A stretch of 64,000 bases of DNA from Granulosicoccus sp036478595 (lineage in GTDB: Bacteria > Pseudomonadota > Gammaproteobacteria > Granulosicoccales > Granulosicoccaceae). Below are positions 9,445 through 19,200 of the stretch, in pieces. The stretch's first letter is position 1, and every line of letters begins with the position of its first letter. The notes under the pieces were generated by a model. The model saw nothing but the letters and a program-made list of their open reading frames with translations, had not been told where the DNA came from and ran no database searches. The position numbers and the translations under genes are program-made. The stretch spans positions 4,034-68,033 of the forward strand of contig JAZGEF010000020.1 in assembly GCA_036478595.1 (NCBI GenBank). Direction: 5' to 3'.

Positions 9445-10758
9445 TTAAGGCATGGCAAGCTTGGGTAAACTACCACCACTGCCTGTTGCATAGCGCATGA
9501 CAGCCTGTTTAAGCAATTGTTGGTTATCGACCAATTGCATAGTTGAATCACGTAATGTGGCAACGGGCTTAGGCTGATTGGTAAATGCGCGATAAAAACC
9601 ATCCAGTATGGTAATCATCACACTATTTTCACCGCGCCTCGCACGTTGATATTTACGCAAGTGTCGGATATCAGCATAGTCTTGTTGCTTCTCCATACAT
9701 TCAACGATGACATCAAATAAAACGGCAGCATCCAGTAAGCCTAAATTGACACCCTGTCCAGCCAGCGGATGTACCGTATGAGCGGCATCACCCACCAATG
9801 CTATGCGGTTTTTAACATATTGCTCGGCGTGCGCCTTAGCAAGAGGAAAACTTCCACGCTGCAATATGGATTCAACCTTACCGAGCTCAGCTGGGAATGT
9901 ATCGCTTAATTCTTGTATGAATTCAAATTCACTTAAGCCTGCGAGCCTAGCGACTTCCACAGCGCTGTGATACCAAACGATTGATGCACGATCATCCGCT
10001 AAGGGCAACAGAGCTTGCGCGCCACTAGGCACAAAACGTTGCCATGTCATATTTCCATGCGCAGAACCGCGCGACTGACCGGCCACCGTCGCTAACTGCG
10101 ACGCCGCCAGCTGCACAGTGGCCACTAGCGCGTGTTGGTCGTAGGTGTCGCGGGTAATCGGTATGTTAGCTTGTTTTCTGACGAGTGAATTAGCGCCATC
10201 AGCACCCACGACTAGCCGTGCAGTAATTGCTTTACCTGACTCAAGTGTTGCAACGACTTGATTAGAATCTATGCGCAGTTTTTGCAGACTATCCGGGCAT
10301 TCGATAACCACATTACCAGAGCGCCTAATTTGATCATGCAAGGCAAGTTGGATCACTCTGTTTTCAACAATGTGCCCCATTTGCTGCTCACCTATATCAG
10401 CGGCATTAAATAGGGTTCTAGCATCCTGCTTTTGATTCCAAACACACATGCTAATAAAAGGGCAGCAACGACGGGCGGTGATGTGGGGCCATGCCCCAAC
10501 GTTTCGTAGCATATTTTGCGAGGCGTGATTGAGCGCAGACACGCGTAGATCGTACGCGGGATTAGAACCAGGATCAAAGCTACTGGGGACTTGCGCATCA
10601 ACCAAACAAACCGATGGGGCAATGGCGCTGTCGTCGTCGGTGTCCAATTGAGCCAGCGCGGCAGCTAGCATACTGCCAACCATGCCGCCGCCGGCTATGA
10701 TGATGTCAACACTATTCGGTGTTGTTGTTATGTTCAATACGTTGCCATCCTGCTGCAT
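9445..10758 (-). CDS. UbiH/UbiF/VisC/COQ6-family FAD-dependent hydroxylase
   Basis: The product (about 437 residues) has the FAD-binding dinucleotide fold IIIAGGGMVGSMLAAAL near its start, the GADG motif in RLVVGADGANSLVRKQA, and the family signature LVGDAAHTVHPLAGQGVNLG. These proteins hydroxylate the aromatic ring of ubiquinone precursors. Which position this one acts on (UbiH, UbiI or UbiF type) cannot be decided by eye. The frame extends up to a TTG at 10773, but ATG at 10758 is preferred. Either start lies inside the end of the HtrA-like gene, so the two are translationally coupled. ubiX, another ubiquinone gene, lies about 5 kb away. Confidence 0.88.
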   Translation of the reverse strand: MQQDGNVLNITTTPNSVDIIIAGGGMVGSMLAAALAQLDTDDDSAIAPSVCLVDAQVPSSFDPGSNPAYDLRVSALNHASQNMLRNVGAWPHITARRCCPFISMCVWNQKQDARTLFNAADIGEQQMGHIVENRVIQLALHDQIRRSGNVVIECPDSLQKLRIDSNQVVATLESGKAITARLVVGADGANSLVRKQANIPITRDTYDQHALVATVQLAASQLATVAGQSRGSAHGNMTWQRFVPSGAQALLPLADDRASIVWYHSAVEVARLAGLSEFEFIQELSDTFPAELGKVESILQRGSFPLAKAHAEQYVKNRIALVGDAAHTVHPLAGQGVNLGLLDAAVLFDVIVECMEKQQDYADIRHLRKYQRARRGENSVMITILDGFYRAFTNQPKPVATLRDSTMQLVDNQQLLKQAVMRYATGSGGSLPKLAMP

Positions 10759-13525
10759 CTCTACGGATTTCAAAAGTGGGCCAAAAATGATATTCGGGTT
10801 GCAGTGTCATGACGCTTTTACGACCACTCATCGATATCAACGATAAACGCGTAATTTCGTCTTGTTTCTTTTTCATTATTTGGACAAGCATATCATCTAG
10901 GCTTTCCACCGGTTCACCATCGACAGCAGATACCATTCTGTTCCTGTATAAGCCGTCCCATAGTGCGGGTGAGCCCGGCGCTGTATCAGCTATGTATACA
11001 CCACTAAAATCAACACCTTTTGAAAATCCAATTTCAAGGTGCTTTTCTTGAAACAGGGCACCCGCCCAACTGATGAGTCGCTGGGTACCCAATGCGTTAA
11101 GCGCTGAGGGTTCAAGCGTCAGTTCAATAATTTTCCCACCACGCAGTAGGCTCAGCTGTATTTGCGTTTGTTGAGAGTTTAATTCAACCCGAAATAAATC
11201 AGATACAAGCTCACCATTGATCGCCAGCAGAATATCGCCGGTTTGTAGTTTTTCAAATGCTTGTGTTGAAGGTACAACTTGCTCTATATAAAGCACTTTG
11301 CGAAAGTCAGAATCAAGGTCGTTAAAACGTGTTATCCATTCTTCTGGCAATCCAAGTTGAGCGGCCTCTGATATCGAGCGGTAGTCCAACATTACATCCA
11401 GTGAGTAGTAGCTACTGCCGGACGTATACATGCGTAGCGCTTCCTTTATTACCGCAGCAGGCATAGCCCACTCACGCTGATGAATTTCCCGACCATCTTC
11501 ATAAGCAAAGCTCATGTACACCGCGTGTACTAAGCCGTTCTCATCGACAAACGGCCCGCCTAATGATGGCGGTACGCTGGGCAAGCCATAGACATCAATC
11601 GGCGCTTGTTGAAATCTGGGTAATCTAGGAGATGAAAAACTGATAGTGAGCCTGCTAAAATCATCTACATCGTGTTGACGAAATGTTCCATCGGCTCGAT
11701 ATCCCACCATCGTGAGTGAGTCCGGTAGTTCATCGCTAGCGTTGGCAAGTTGTAGTGGCTCAAAATCAGCGCCTTTGATCAACTCAGGATCATAACTAAG
11801 CAACGCGATATTATGGCGAGGATGCAAAAATACCACCTGCCCTTTAATCACTTTTGATCCAAAAAAGGTGATGTCAACATCGCCCAAGCCGATGGGCACC
11901 GTGTTGCGATCAACAACCACTAAACCACGCTCTTTATCGATAATTAAACCGACACCATTAAAATGTTGCGCATATACATTATCAGCTTGGTATGGTGAGC
12001 TAAAGTCAACTCTTACCATTGCAGGCGCCACTTGGCTCAACAACGGTTGATCAAACTTCGGCACAACAATACTGCTAGTTTTGGTAAGCGCTTTCGGTCT
12101 ATCCAAATTAACTGCTTTGCAATCCCAATAACGAACATCATCCACTCGCAAACATTCGCGATGACCAAACCACTTATCACCCACCTCAATTTGCGTAATG
12201 CTGGAGCTAAATTCCTTTCCGGGCACAATGAAGCGTGTAAGCACCTTTTCATCTACAGGTGTGCTGCCCAAGATGCGTAGAAAATCATCCAGGTTGGCTA
12301 CTTTTTGCCCATCGAGTTCTGTAATGATTGAATCGACTGGAATACCTGCTCTTTCGAAGATATAACCAGGCTGAGCCAAAATTACTCCCTCAGTTTTTTT
12401 GTTCATTGCTCGCGCGTGCTGTATCGACATATCCTGCAATATCGAATCACCCAGCTCTACAAATCGTTTGGGCGAAATCTTGTGCAAGTCAGTAACGAAA
12501 ACTGTTTCTTCTGCTAATTCACCTTGCCGTATAACGTGTATTGTTAACCACTGGCCTGCGCGCTCATCTAGCAAGGCCTCTAGTTCAACAAATCCTGTGA
12601 TGTACTCTCCATCTATTGCGACCAATATATCGCCTTCTTGCAACGGCTGAGGATTAGCCGCTGGGATGACTTGTGACGCCACTAACATGCCGTTATTGTC
12701 TGGATTATCCTCGCGCAATGTCTCTTCAGTATCGCCACTTAGCCCTAAACGACTAAGTTCTCGAAAAGGTTTGTGTTCAAAAATTGTCAGCAAACTGCCT
12801 CGTGCAATGGGTTCTTCTGCTTGAAGCTTGTTTAGGGCATATTGAATACGGTCCAGTGGTAAGAAAAAACTACTCGCCGTTTTAGTATTAGCTGCAGCAT
12901 TTAGCGCAACCACATCACCATCAATATTAATCACTGGCGAACCCGAGCTACCACCAGAAGACGATGCAGCCGCTTGAAAATAAAATGTATTAAAATCGTT
13001 GTAGCCATAACGCCCATAGCCAGGTACCTCACGATCAAGCCTTGCAATGGTACCAGCGAGAATAGAGAGCTGCTCACCACCATCGCTACCGATGACTCGT
13101 ATATCTAAACCGGTGCTGGCCTTGTCTGAGCGCAGTAACAATGATTCAGGTTGCGCATATTTTATATCTTCAGGGTTGTAACGAATAAACCCAAAGTCAT
13201 GAACGGGATCTCGATACAAGGGCAGCACATCAACCCGCTCCTGATTTTGAAACGTTGCCGACATGCGTATTGGGCCAGAACCTACGACATGACGATTGGT
13301 TAGTATGATGCCGCGCTCAGCATCCACAACAAAGCCCGTCGCACTGCTACCGCCTTGCGTGGAGTCATTAAAATCACGCAAATTGGATAATTGCAGCGAT
13401 ACCACCGAATTTGCTGCACGTGAGACAACATCCGCCCAGCGATCATCAGCTGCCTGAAGTTGCTGAGGGAGGCAGACTGCCGCAATCAAGCCAACAATTG
13501 AGGTAATTCTAATTAACACTGTCAC
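10712..13525 (-). CDS. Tandem HtrA-like protein: active trypsin/PDZ half plus degenerate half
   Basis: The 937-residue product has a signal peptide (about 1-26, ending LQAAD). The first trypsin-like domain has a plausible triad: His79 in LTNRHVVGSG, Asp110 in VHDFGF and Ser194 in GGSSGSPV. PDZ-like regions follow (DILVAIDGEYITG, SIITELDGQKV). A second protease-like domain from about 515 has VVVDRNTVP, RHNIALLSY and PSLGGPFVDENG at the corresponding sites, so all three catalytic residues look replaced. PDZ-like segments follow again (DILLAINGELVS, RMVSAVDGEPVES). The layout recalls fungal Nma111/Ynm3 and differs from DegP. A periplasmic protease or chaperone role is likely. The start is GTG; a second GTG lies two codons on. 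Confidence 0.85.
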   Translation of the reverse strand: MTVLIRITSIVGLIAAVCLPQQLQAADDRWADVVSRAANSVVSLQLSNLRDFNDSTQGGSSATGFVVDAERGIILTNRHVVGSGPIRMSATFQNQERVDVLPLYRDPVHDFGFIRYNPEDIKYAQPESLLLRSDKASTGLDIRVIGSDGGEQLSILAGTIARLDREVPGYGRYGYNDFNTFYFQAAASSSGGSSGSPVINIDGDVVALNAAANTKTASSFFLPLDRIQYALNKLQAEEPIARGSLLTIFEHKPFRELSRLGLSGDTEETLREDNPDNNGMLVASQVIPAANPQPLQEGDILVAIDGEYITGFVELEALLDERAGQWLTIHVIRQGELAEETVFVTDLHKISPKRFVELGDSILQDMSIQHARAMNKKTEGVILAQPGYIFERAGIPVDSIITELDGQKVANLDDFLRILGSTPVDEKVLTRFIVPGKEFSSSITQIEVGDKWFGHRECLRVDDVRYWDCKAVNLDRPKALTKTSSIVVPKFDQPLLSQVAPAMVRVDFSSPYQADNVYAQHFNGVGLIIDKERGLVVVDRNTVPIGLGDVDITFFGSKVIKGQVVFLHPRHNIALLSYDPELIKGADFEPLQLANASDELPDSLTMVGYRADGTFRQHDVDDFSRLTISFSSPRLPRFQQAPIDVYGLPSVPPSLGGPFVDENGLVHAVYMSFAYEDGREIHQREWAMPAAVIKEALRMYTSGSSYYSLDVMLDYRSISEAAQLGLPEEWITRFNDLDSDFRKVLYIEQVVPSTQAFEKLQTGDILLAINGELVSDLFRVELNSQQTQIQLSLLRGGKIIELTLEPSALNALGTQRLISWAGALFQEKHLEIGFSKGVDFSGVYIADTAPGSPALWDGLYRNRMVSAVDGEPVESLDDMLVQIMKKKQDEITRLSLISMSGRKSVMTLQPEYHFWPTFEIRRDAAGWQRIEHNNNTE

Positions 13526-13698
13526 GAAGTCTTTTGTCCTGTTTTGGAGTCTGAGTTGTCATATGCAAGACTCTTCGCCGCAACAAATGTTCCACACTGG
13601 CTCATTTGTTGCGAACTGCATGTAATTGAGCGGCGAACTCAACACTCAATGATAGTGGACAAGCACATAATCGTGTCAAATCGTGTAAAAATCACCCA

Positions 13699-15024
13699 AT
13701 GGGCAAAACTTCACCTAATTCAGCTGCATCCATAGCGTGGTTCCGCGAGGCCTCACCCTATATTCATGCCCATCGCGGTAAGAAGATGGTGTTATGCCTG
13801 CCAGGTTCAATGGTGGCAGCTGAACGCATTGATACGCTCGTATCCGACCTAATTCTACTCAGCCACCTCGGGCTGCAACTGGTGCTTTGCTTCGGCTTAC
13901 GCAGCGAACTGGACGCACACCTTACAAGCTCAAACCAATCAGCATCTGTGGTGGATGATCGACGCATCACCACTGATGCAGCCTTAGTCGGGTTACTACA
14001 AGCTGCAGGTGATATGCGTGCACGGCTAGAAGCGCAATTATCGCGTGGCTTACCGAATACGCCGATGTCAGGCACCCACCTTTCTGTTTGTTCCGGCAAT
14101 TTTATCAGTGCCCAACCCTACGGCATTCACAACGGTGTTGATTACCTGCATACCGGCACGGTGCGGCAAGTGAACGCGCATAGCATCAATTCCCTACTCG
14201 AGTCTGGCCAGTTGGTTGTGTTGCCGCCTATTGGTTATTCACCGACGGGCGATGTGTTTAATGTTAAAACCGAAGAAATAGCCAGTGAAGCCGCGATCGC
14301 GCTTAATGCCGACAAGCTAGTTTTTTTCGTCGATCAATTACCCATTGATGAGACCGGTGCACTGATACGCCAAGCCAGCTCAAGCGAGATGGAAGCAGCA
14401 GCTTTACAGCATGGCAATATTGACATCGTTAGTACGCTCAACTATTCAGTGCAGTCGTGTAAGCGCGGTGTTGCTCGTGTTCACCTAGTCGTATCCAACA
14501 AACCCGATGCCTTGTTAAAAGAATTGTTTACGCGCGACGGAGGTGGCACCTTAGTGACAGCGGGCCTATGGGAATCAATTCGGCAAGCTCAAATACAAGA
14601 TGTTGGCGGCATTATCAAGTTGATTGAGCCACTTCAACAAGACGGATCTCTGGTTGCGCGTTCACGCGAGCAGCTCGAGCTCGACATCGATAATTTCATG
14701 GTGTGCGAACGCGATGGCATGATCGTGGCTTGCGCAGCCTTGTTTATCCCAGATGAAGACACGGACGGCTATGCACAAATTGCTTGTGTAGCCACTCACG
14801 AAGATTACCAGGGCGCAGGTCGCGCCGACAAATTGTTGCTTGCACTGGAAAAACGCGCACGTACTGCTGGCATCACACGTGTTCTGTTACTCAGCACGCG
14901 CGCAGCGCACTGGTTTATTCAACGTGGATTTAATGAAGTGGATCTACAGACGCTTCCCGCTGGTCGGCAAGCACTCTACAATGCGCAACGCAACTCTAAG
15001 GTATTTGAAAAACTGCTAGCTTAA
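13699..15024 (+). CDS. argA: Amino-acid N-acetyltransferase (N-acetylglutamate synthase)
   Basis: The 441-residue product has an N-terminal amino-acid-kinase-like domain (about 12-285; WFREASPYIHAHRGKKMVLC, VLPPIGYSPTGDVFNV) and a C-terminal GNAT domain with DYQGAGRADKLLLALEKRA and the closing YNAQRNSKVFEKLL. This is the classical ArgA arrangement and length. It makes N-acetylglutamate from glutamate and acetyl-CoA, the first step of arginine synthesis in the cytoplasm. The kinase-like domain is the usual site of arginine feedback. The gene stands alone here, divergent from the HtrA-like gene across 173 bp, with no other arg gene in view. Confidence 0.95.
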   Translation: MGKTSPNSAASIAWFREASPYIHAHRGKKMVLCLPGSMVAAERIDTLVSDLILLSHLGLQLVLCFGLRSELDAHLTSSNQSASVVDDRRITTDAALVGLLQAAGDMRARLEAQLSRGLPNTPMSGTHLSVCSGNFISAQPYGIHNGVDYLHTGTVRQVNAHSINSLLESGQLVVLPPIGYSPTGDVFNVKTEEIASEAAIALNADKLVFFVDQLPIDETGALIRQASSSEMEAAALQHGNIDIVSTLNYSVQSCKRGVARVHLVVSNKPDALLKELFTRDGGGTLVTAGLWESIRQAQIQDVGGIIKLIEPLQQDGSLVARSREQLELDIDNFMVCERDGMIVACAALFIPDEDTDGYAQIACVATHEDYQGAGRADKLLLALEKRARTAGITRVLLLSTRAAHWFIQRGFNEVDLQTLPAGRQALYNAQRNSKVFEKLLA

Positions 15025-15035
15025 AACGTACGTCG

Positions 15036-15614
15036 CTAGCGTCGTGCAAGCTCAATGCGTAGTGCTGCCAACGCATCAACCCTCACGCTGTTTTGCTGAA
15101 GATCCAGCAATTCAAACCGAGACTGAGGTGCTAAGGGTAGCAACTCTAACAAGCGATAACAAACCCAATCAGGCTCGTTCACCTTACGTTCTGCAAAGCG
15201 AATATTGGGCTCGACAAAATCGAGTATCAGAACAAGCTTTTCAGATAGCGAGTCAATTGCATCCGAGCTTTCCAGCGGCGCACACTGATCAAAAAACTCA
15301 ACCTCTCCCACCACAAGCTCGTTATCGTCAATCGTGTGCGTTAACACTCGAAACTCCCGATCCCCTTCTATCGAGATATGCAGTAAACCATCTGGGCCTT
15401 GATCAAAATCCACGATTCGCACGCTGCAACCTATTGGATAAGGCTTAGCGGGAGCGCCAGCGTCAAGGCCAGACTCGATCAGACACACACCAAAGCCTGT
15501 GTTGTTTTTTAAACAACGGGTTAGCATATCTATATAACGCCGCTCGAACAAGCGTAGTGGCATTAAACCGCCAGGAAGAACAATACTAGATAAGGGAAAA
15601 AGCGGGAGCAGCAA
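15036..15614 (-). CDS. LON peptidase substrate-binding (Lon-N) domain protein
   Basis: The 192-residue product is a stand-alone Lon N-terminal-type domain: LLPLFPLSSIVLPGGLMPLR at the start, FERRYIDMLTRC, the region GCSVRIVDFDQGPDGLLHIS, and a helical C-terminal part with SRFELLDLQQNSVRVDAL. It lacks the ATPase and protease parts of Lon. Such short proteins are common in proteobacteria and have no settled function. The start is a TTG at 15614, directly after the ubiX stop, consistent with co-translation. It converges on argA with only 11 bp between the stops. Confidence 0.85.
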   Translation of the reverse strand: MLLPLFPLSSIVLPGGLMPLRLFERRYIDMLTRCLKNNTGFGVCLIESGLDAGAPAKPYPIGCSVRIVDFDQGPDGLLHISIEGDREFRVLTHTIDDNELVVGEVEFFDQCAPLESSDAIDSLSEKLVLILDFVEPNIRFAERKVNEPDWVCYRLLELLPLAPQSRFELLDLQQNSVRVDALAALRIELARR

Positions 15615-16226
15615 CTAATCAATACCCCAGCGAGGTTGCAGTGTTTGTTCTACACCTAACTGATCAAGCACTCTGGCAACAACGAAGTCAATGAGCTCAT
15701 CAATATGCTTGGGCCGGTTATAAAAGGCAGGATTAGGAGGCATGATAATGGCACCTGCTTGCGCGAGGCGAAGCATATTTTGAAGATGAATGGTTGAGAA
15801 CGGCATCTCTCGAGGCATGACGATCAGTTGGCGATTCTCTTTAAGCATAACGTCAGCTGCACGTTCTAACAGGTTGTTGCAATTACCCGCGGCCACCGCG
15901 GCCAAGGTGCCGGTAGTACAGGGGCATATCACCATCGAATCAGGTGCACCAGAGCCACTGGCAATCGGCGCGGTCCATTGCTCTTGACCAAAGGCTTGCA
16001 GCTGCCCATCTTTTGCTTGATAACGGTCGCTCAGGAAACGCTGCAAGTCAGCGGTTTTGCTTGGCGCAGTGTCGTCGGTATCCATACTCATCACAATTTT
16101 TGCAGGTTTGGACATGAGCACATAAATATCGCACTCAGCTTTGATGAGACATTCGATAAGGCGCATCGCGTATTGAATACCCGATGCGCCGGTCATCGCA
16201 ACCGTTATGGTTTTATTGGTTGCCAA
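15615..16226 (-). CDS. ubiX: Flavin prenyltransferase UbiX
   Basis: The 203-residue product carries the UbiX signatures: VAMTGASGIQYAMRLIECL at the N-terminus, VICPCTTGTLAAVAAGNCNN in the middle, and VMPREMPFSTIHLQNMLRLA near the end, with AGAIIMPPNPAFYN. UbiX prenylates FMN to make the cofactor that the decarboxylase UbiD uses in ubiquinone synthesis. An in-frame stop shortly upstream leaves TTG at 16226 as the only sensible start. The next gene, for the Lon-N domain protein, begins immediately after its stop, and the OmpA-domain coiled-coil gene lies 42 bp upstream on the same strand. Confidence 0.94.
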   Translation of the reverse strand: MATNKTITVAMTGASGIQYAMRLIECLIKAECDIYVLMSKPAKIVMSMDTDDTAPSKTADLQRFLSDRYQAKDGQLQAFGQEQWTAPIASGSGAPDSMVICPCTTGTLAAVAAGNCNNLLERAADVMLKENRQLIVMPREMPFSTIHLQNMLRLAQAGAIIMPPNPAFYNRPKHIDELIDFVVARVLDQLGVEQTLQPRWGID

Positions 16227-16268
16227 AACGGCCCAACTTTGTCACGACTAATTTACTCTTTGATTACG

Positions 16269-19200
16269 TTAAGGCAGTACTACCAGCTCAACGCGTCGAT
16301 TGAGAGCGCGCCCTGCTCGCGTATCGTTTTGTGCAACGGGTCGGTACTGCCCATAGCCAATTGCTGACAATCGATTGGCATCAACGCCAGCTTTACTCTG
16401 GAGATAATTAACGGTATTCGCAGCTCTTGCTACGGAGAGTTCCCAGTTAGATGGAAAGAACGCAAGCAAATCACCGGATACCGGGATACTATCCGTATGC
16501 CCTTCAACCTGCACAGTATTACCCACGCCATTCAACGCGCTACCCACCTTTCTCATCAACGTCCGGCCCTGACGAGTCAATCTTGCACGACCAGACGAGA
16601 ACAAGGCTTCGCTACGCAAGTTAACTACCACGCTGTTGTCGTCACGCACTGATACTTGTGGGTCACTGACGCCATTTTCTAGCAAGTTGGCTTCAATTTG
16701 ATCACGCAAAGCACCGGCGGCTGCCAACATGTTTTGGCTAGACGCTTCGCGAGAGGCGAGTTCATTGTTAGCGGAGTTTAGCTGGCCTTTGACATCGCCT
16801 ACCATAGCGCTGCTGGCATCAAGCCGCTGTTGCAAATCACTGCGTACAGACTCCAAAGCCGCCACCTGATTACGCAAATCATCGAGCTTGCCGCCCATTT
16901 CTTGGGCACTGCTAGCAGATGTAGCACGAAACTGATCCAACTCGTCGCCCTTTGCATCTAATTCAACCATCGTTGCATCTAGAGCAGACTTTGTTAGGTC
17001 GAGTTCGCTTGTGAGACCCGTCACCTGCGCAGTCAATCCGCTAACTTCAGTTTTCAATTCTTCTGCACCGCTGGCTGAACTGGATAAAAGAGCAGACAAC
17101 TCCGACTCTTTAGCTTCTAAGTTAGAGCTAGCGTCAGACAATGCAGATTGTGTTTGCTCAAGTTCGCCGCCAAGGGCTGTGACCTTATCGTTTAATCCAG
17201 ACACTTGACTATTAAGCTCATCTGCAGTGCTGGCAGAATTCGATTTGAATTGCATGAATTCAGAACCTCGCGCATCAAGATCAGACATCGCTGCCGCCAA
17301 AGCAATTTTGGTTTGATCCAATTCGCCTTCTCGGGCTGAGCGTTGAGCTGTTACATCGTCAATTTGTAGTTTTAGGGCACCTGATTGATCATTAGCGCTA
17401 TTCAACTCCGCTTGCATCTCTTCTATCGTTGTATTGGCTTCACTTAGGTCACCTTCGAACATGCCTATCTTTTCGCGTGTAGTACCAAGCTGCATATCAG
17501 CCTCACTGAAGCGCGCCTGTAAGCTGGCAAGCTGATCGCTTAAGCCTGTTTGCTCGGTTTGCAATCTGCCGATTGAATCAGTTCGTTCTAAAACAATGCC
17601 TTGAGCCACGGTTAACTCACCTTCGAGCTCACCTACTCTGGCTTGGAGCTCCACTACCTCGCCTTGAAAACCATCTCTCTCAGCTGTTGCTGCTGCATGG
17701 CTCGCTGTAAGATCGCTAACTTCTTCCTGGTATGCATCTCGCTCAGCCAGGGTTGAGTCTATTTCGCCCCTAAGCTCTGCCGCCAATTTTTCAGAGCCGC
17801 TTAGGCTCGCTTTACTTTGATCAAGCTTTACGAGCATGTCGCTAAATTCATTGCCCATCTCTGACTGCATATCAACTAATTTAACCTCGGCGCTATTGAG
17901 ACTTTCAGTTGCTGTGTTTAGCTGGGCAACAAGATCATCCCGCTCGGTTTCAAGATCCACCAGCTTGCCCTGCAAGCCGGTTAGTTCTCCCACCGTGCTT
18001 TCAGCATCACCTGATTGACTAGCCAGTTGAGCTTGTAAATCAGCGAAGCTGGCTTCAAGCGCATCCTTCTCGCTACCGATTAAGCTTGCACTGGCATAGC
18101 TCGAATCAAGGTCACTCTTACTAATATCAATATAGGTTTGCAATTGCGCTATGCGAGAGTTCAGGCCAGCATTCTGGGCTTTAAGCTCCTCGCTAGCGGT
18201 AGCGTTACCTTCATTAGCTGCTGCGTCCTGCAATGAAGCCACAGATGCGCTCAATTCAGCATTTGAACTTTCCAGTTCTACCGATCGGCTTTGTAGCTCA
18301 GCTAATTTGGTGGTTTGCTCATCAACTGTTCCTCGGGCATCGGCTAATGCTAATTCAAGTTCCTCAGCAGACTCCGTTACTTCTGCAGTGGTCAGGCTTG
18401 CCGTGTTTTTCACGTCTGCAACGGTTGCCAACAGTTCAATCTTCTCTCCAGCTAGGCCATCACGCTGTACTACCAGTTCATTGCGTTCCGTTGCCAAGCT
18501 ATCGCGTTCTGCTGAAAGCGTATCTCGCTCAATTGTCAAACCATCGCGCTCGGTAGTGAGCGTCACAACTTGTGACTCCAAGGCAAGTTTTCGCGCTTCG
18601 AGCTCGCCGATCTCAGCATTTAGAGACGTAATGTCATCGTCGTAACGAGCCTGTAAGTCGCTCAAGCCAGCTTTTGCTTGCATCATTTCAGATGAAGTGG
18701 TGTTTCCACTCGCCATCAACGATTGAACTTGTGAGTTCAAGTCTTCGGCTTGTGACGCAAGGTCACGTTTTACTGAAGCTACACCAGAACGAGTGAGGCG
18801 CAACTCTTTTTCAGTATCACTTAGCGCCAATTGTGTTTCTTGTGACAGGGTTTCAGTATCGTCGTAACGAGCCTGTAAGTCGCTCAGGTCAGCTTGTGCT
18901 CGCACCAATTCAGATGCAGCGGTGTCGCCGCTCGCCATCAATGATTGCACTTGCGAGTTCAAATCTTGGGTTTGCGACGCAAGGTCCGCTTGTAATGATT
19001 CCACTTGTGAGCTCAAACCTTCGGTTTGTGACGCAAGGTCACGTTTTACTGAAGCTAGACCAGAACGAGTGAGGCGCAACTGAGTTTCAGTATCACTTAG
19101 TGCGAGTTGCGTCTCTTGTAAAAGCGCTTCGCTGTTTGACACTGCCGTCTCAATGAGGCCCAATTTTGTTTCTGATGTTATAGCTCGCTGGCCTAAGCTG

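Noticed and set aside
15025..15035. CGCTAGCG palindrome between argA and the Lon-N gene
   Set aside because: The stem is only 8 bases, has no loop and no T run on either strand, so it is not a credible bidirectional terminator.
18151..18645. 164-codon plus-strand frame inside the OmpA-domain coiled-coil gene
   Set aside because: It is Ser/Ala-rich antisense of a repetitive heptad gene, where long open frames on the other strand are expected. There is no family match or ribosome site.
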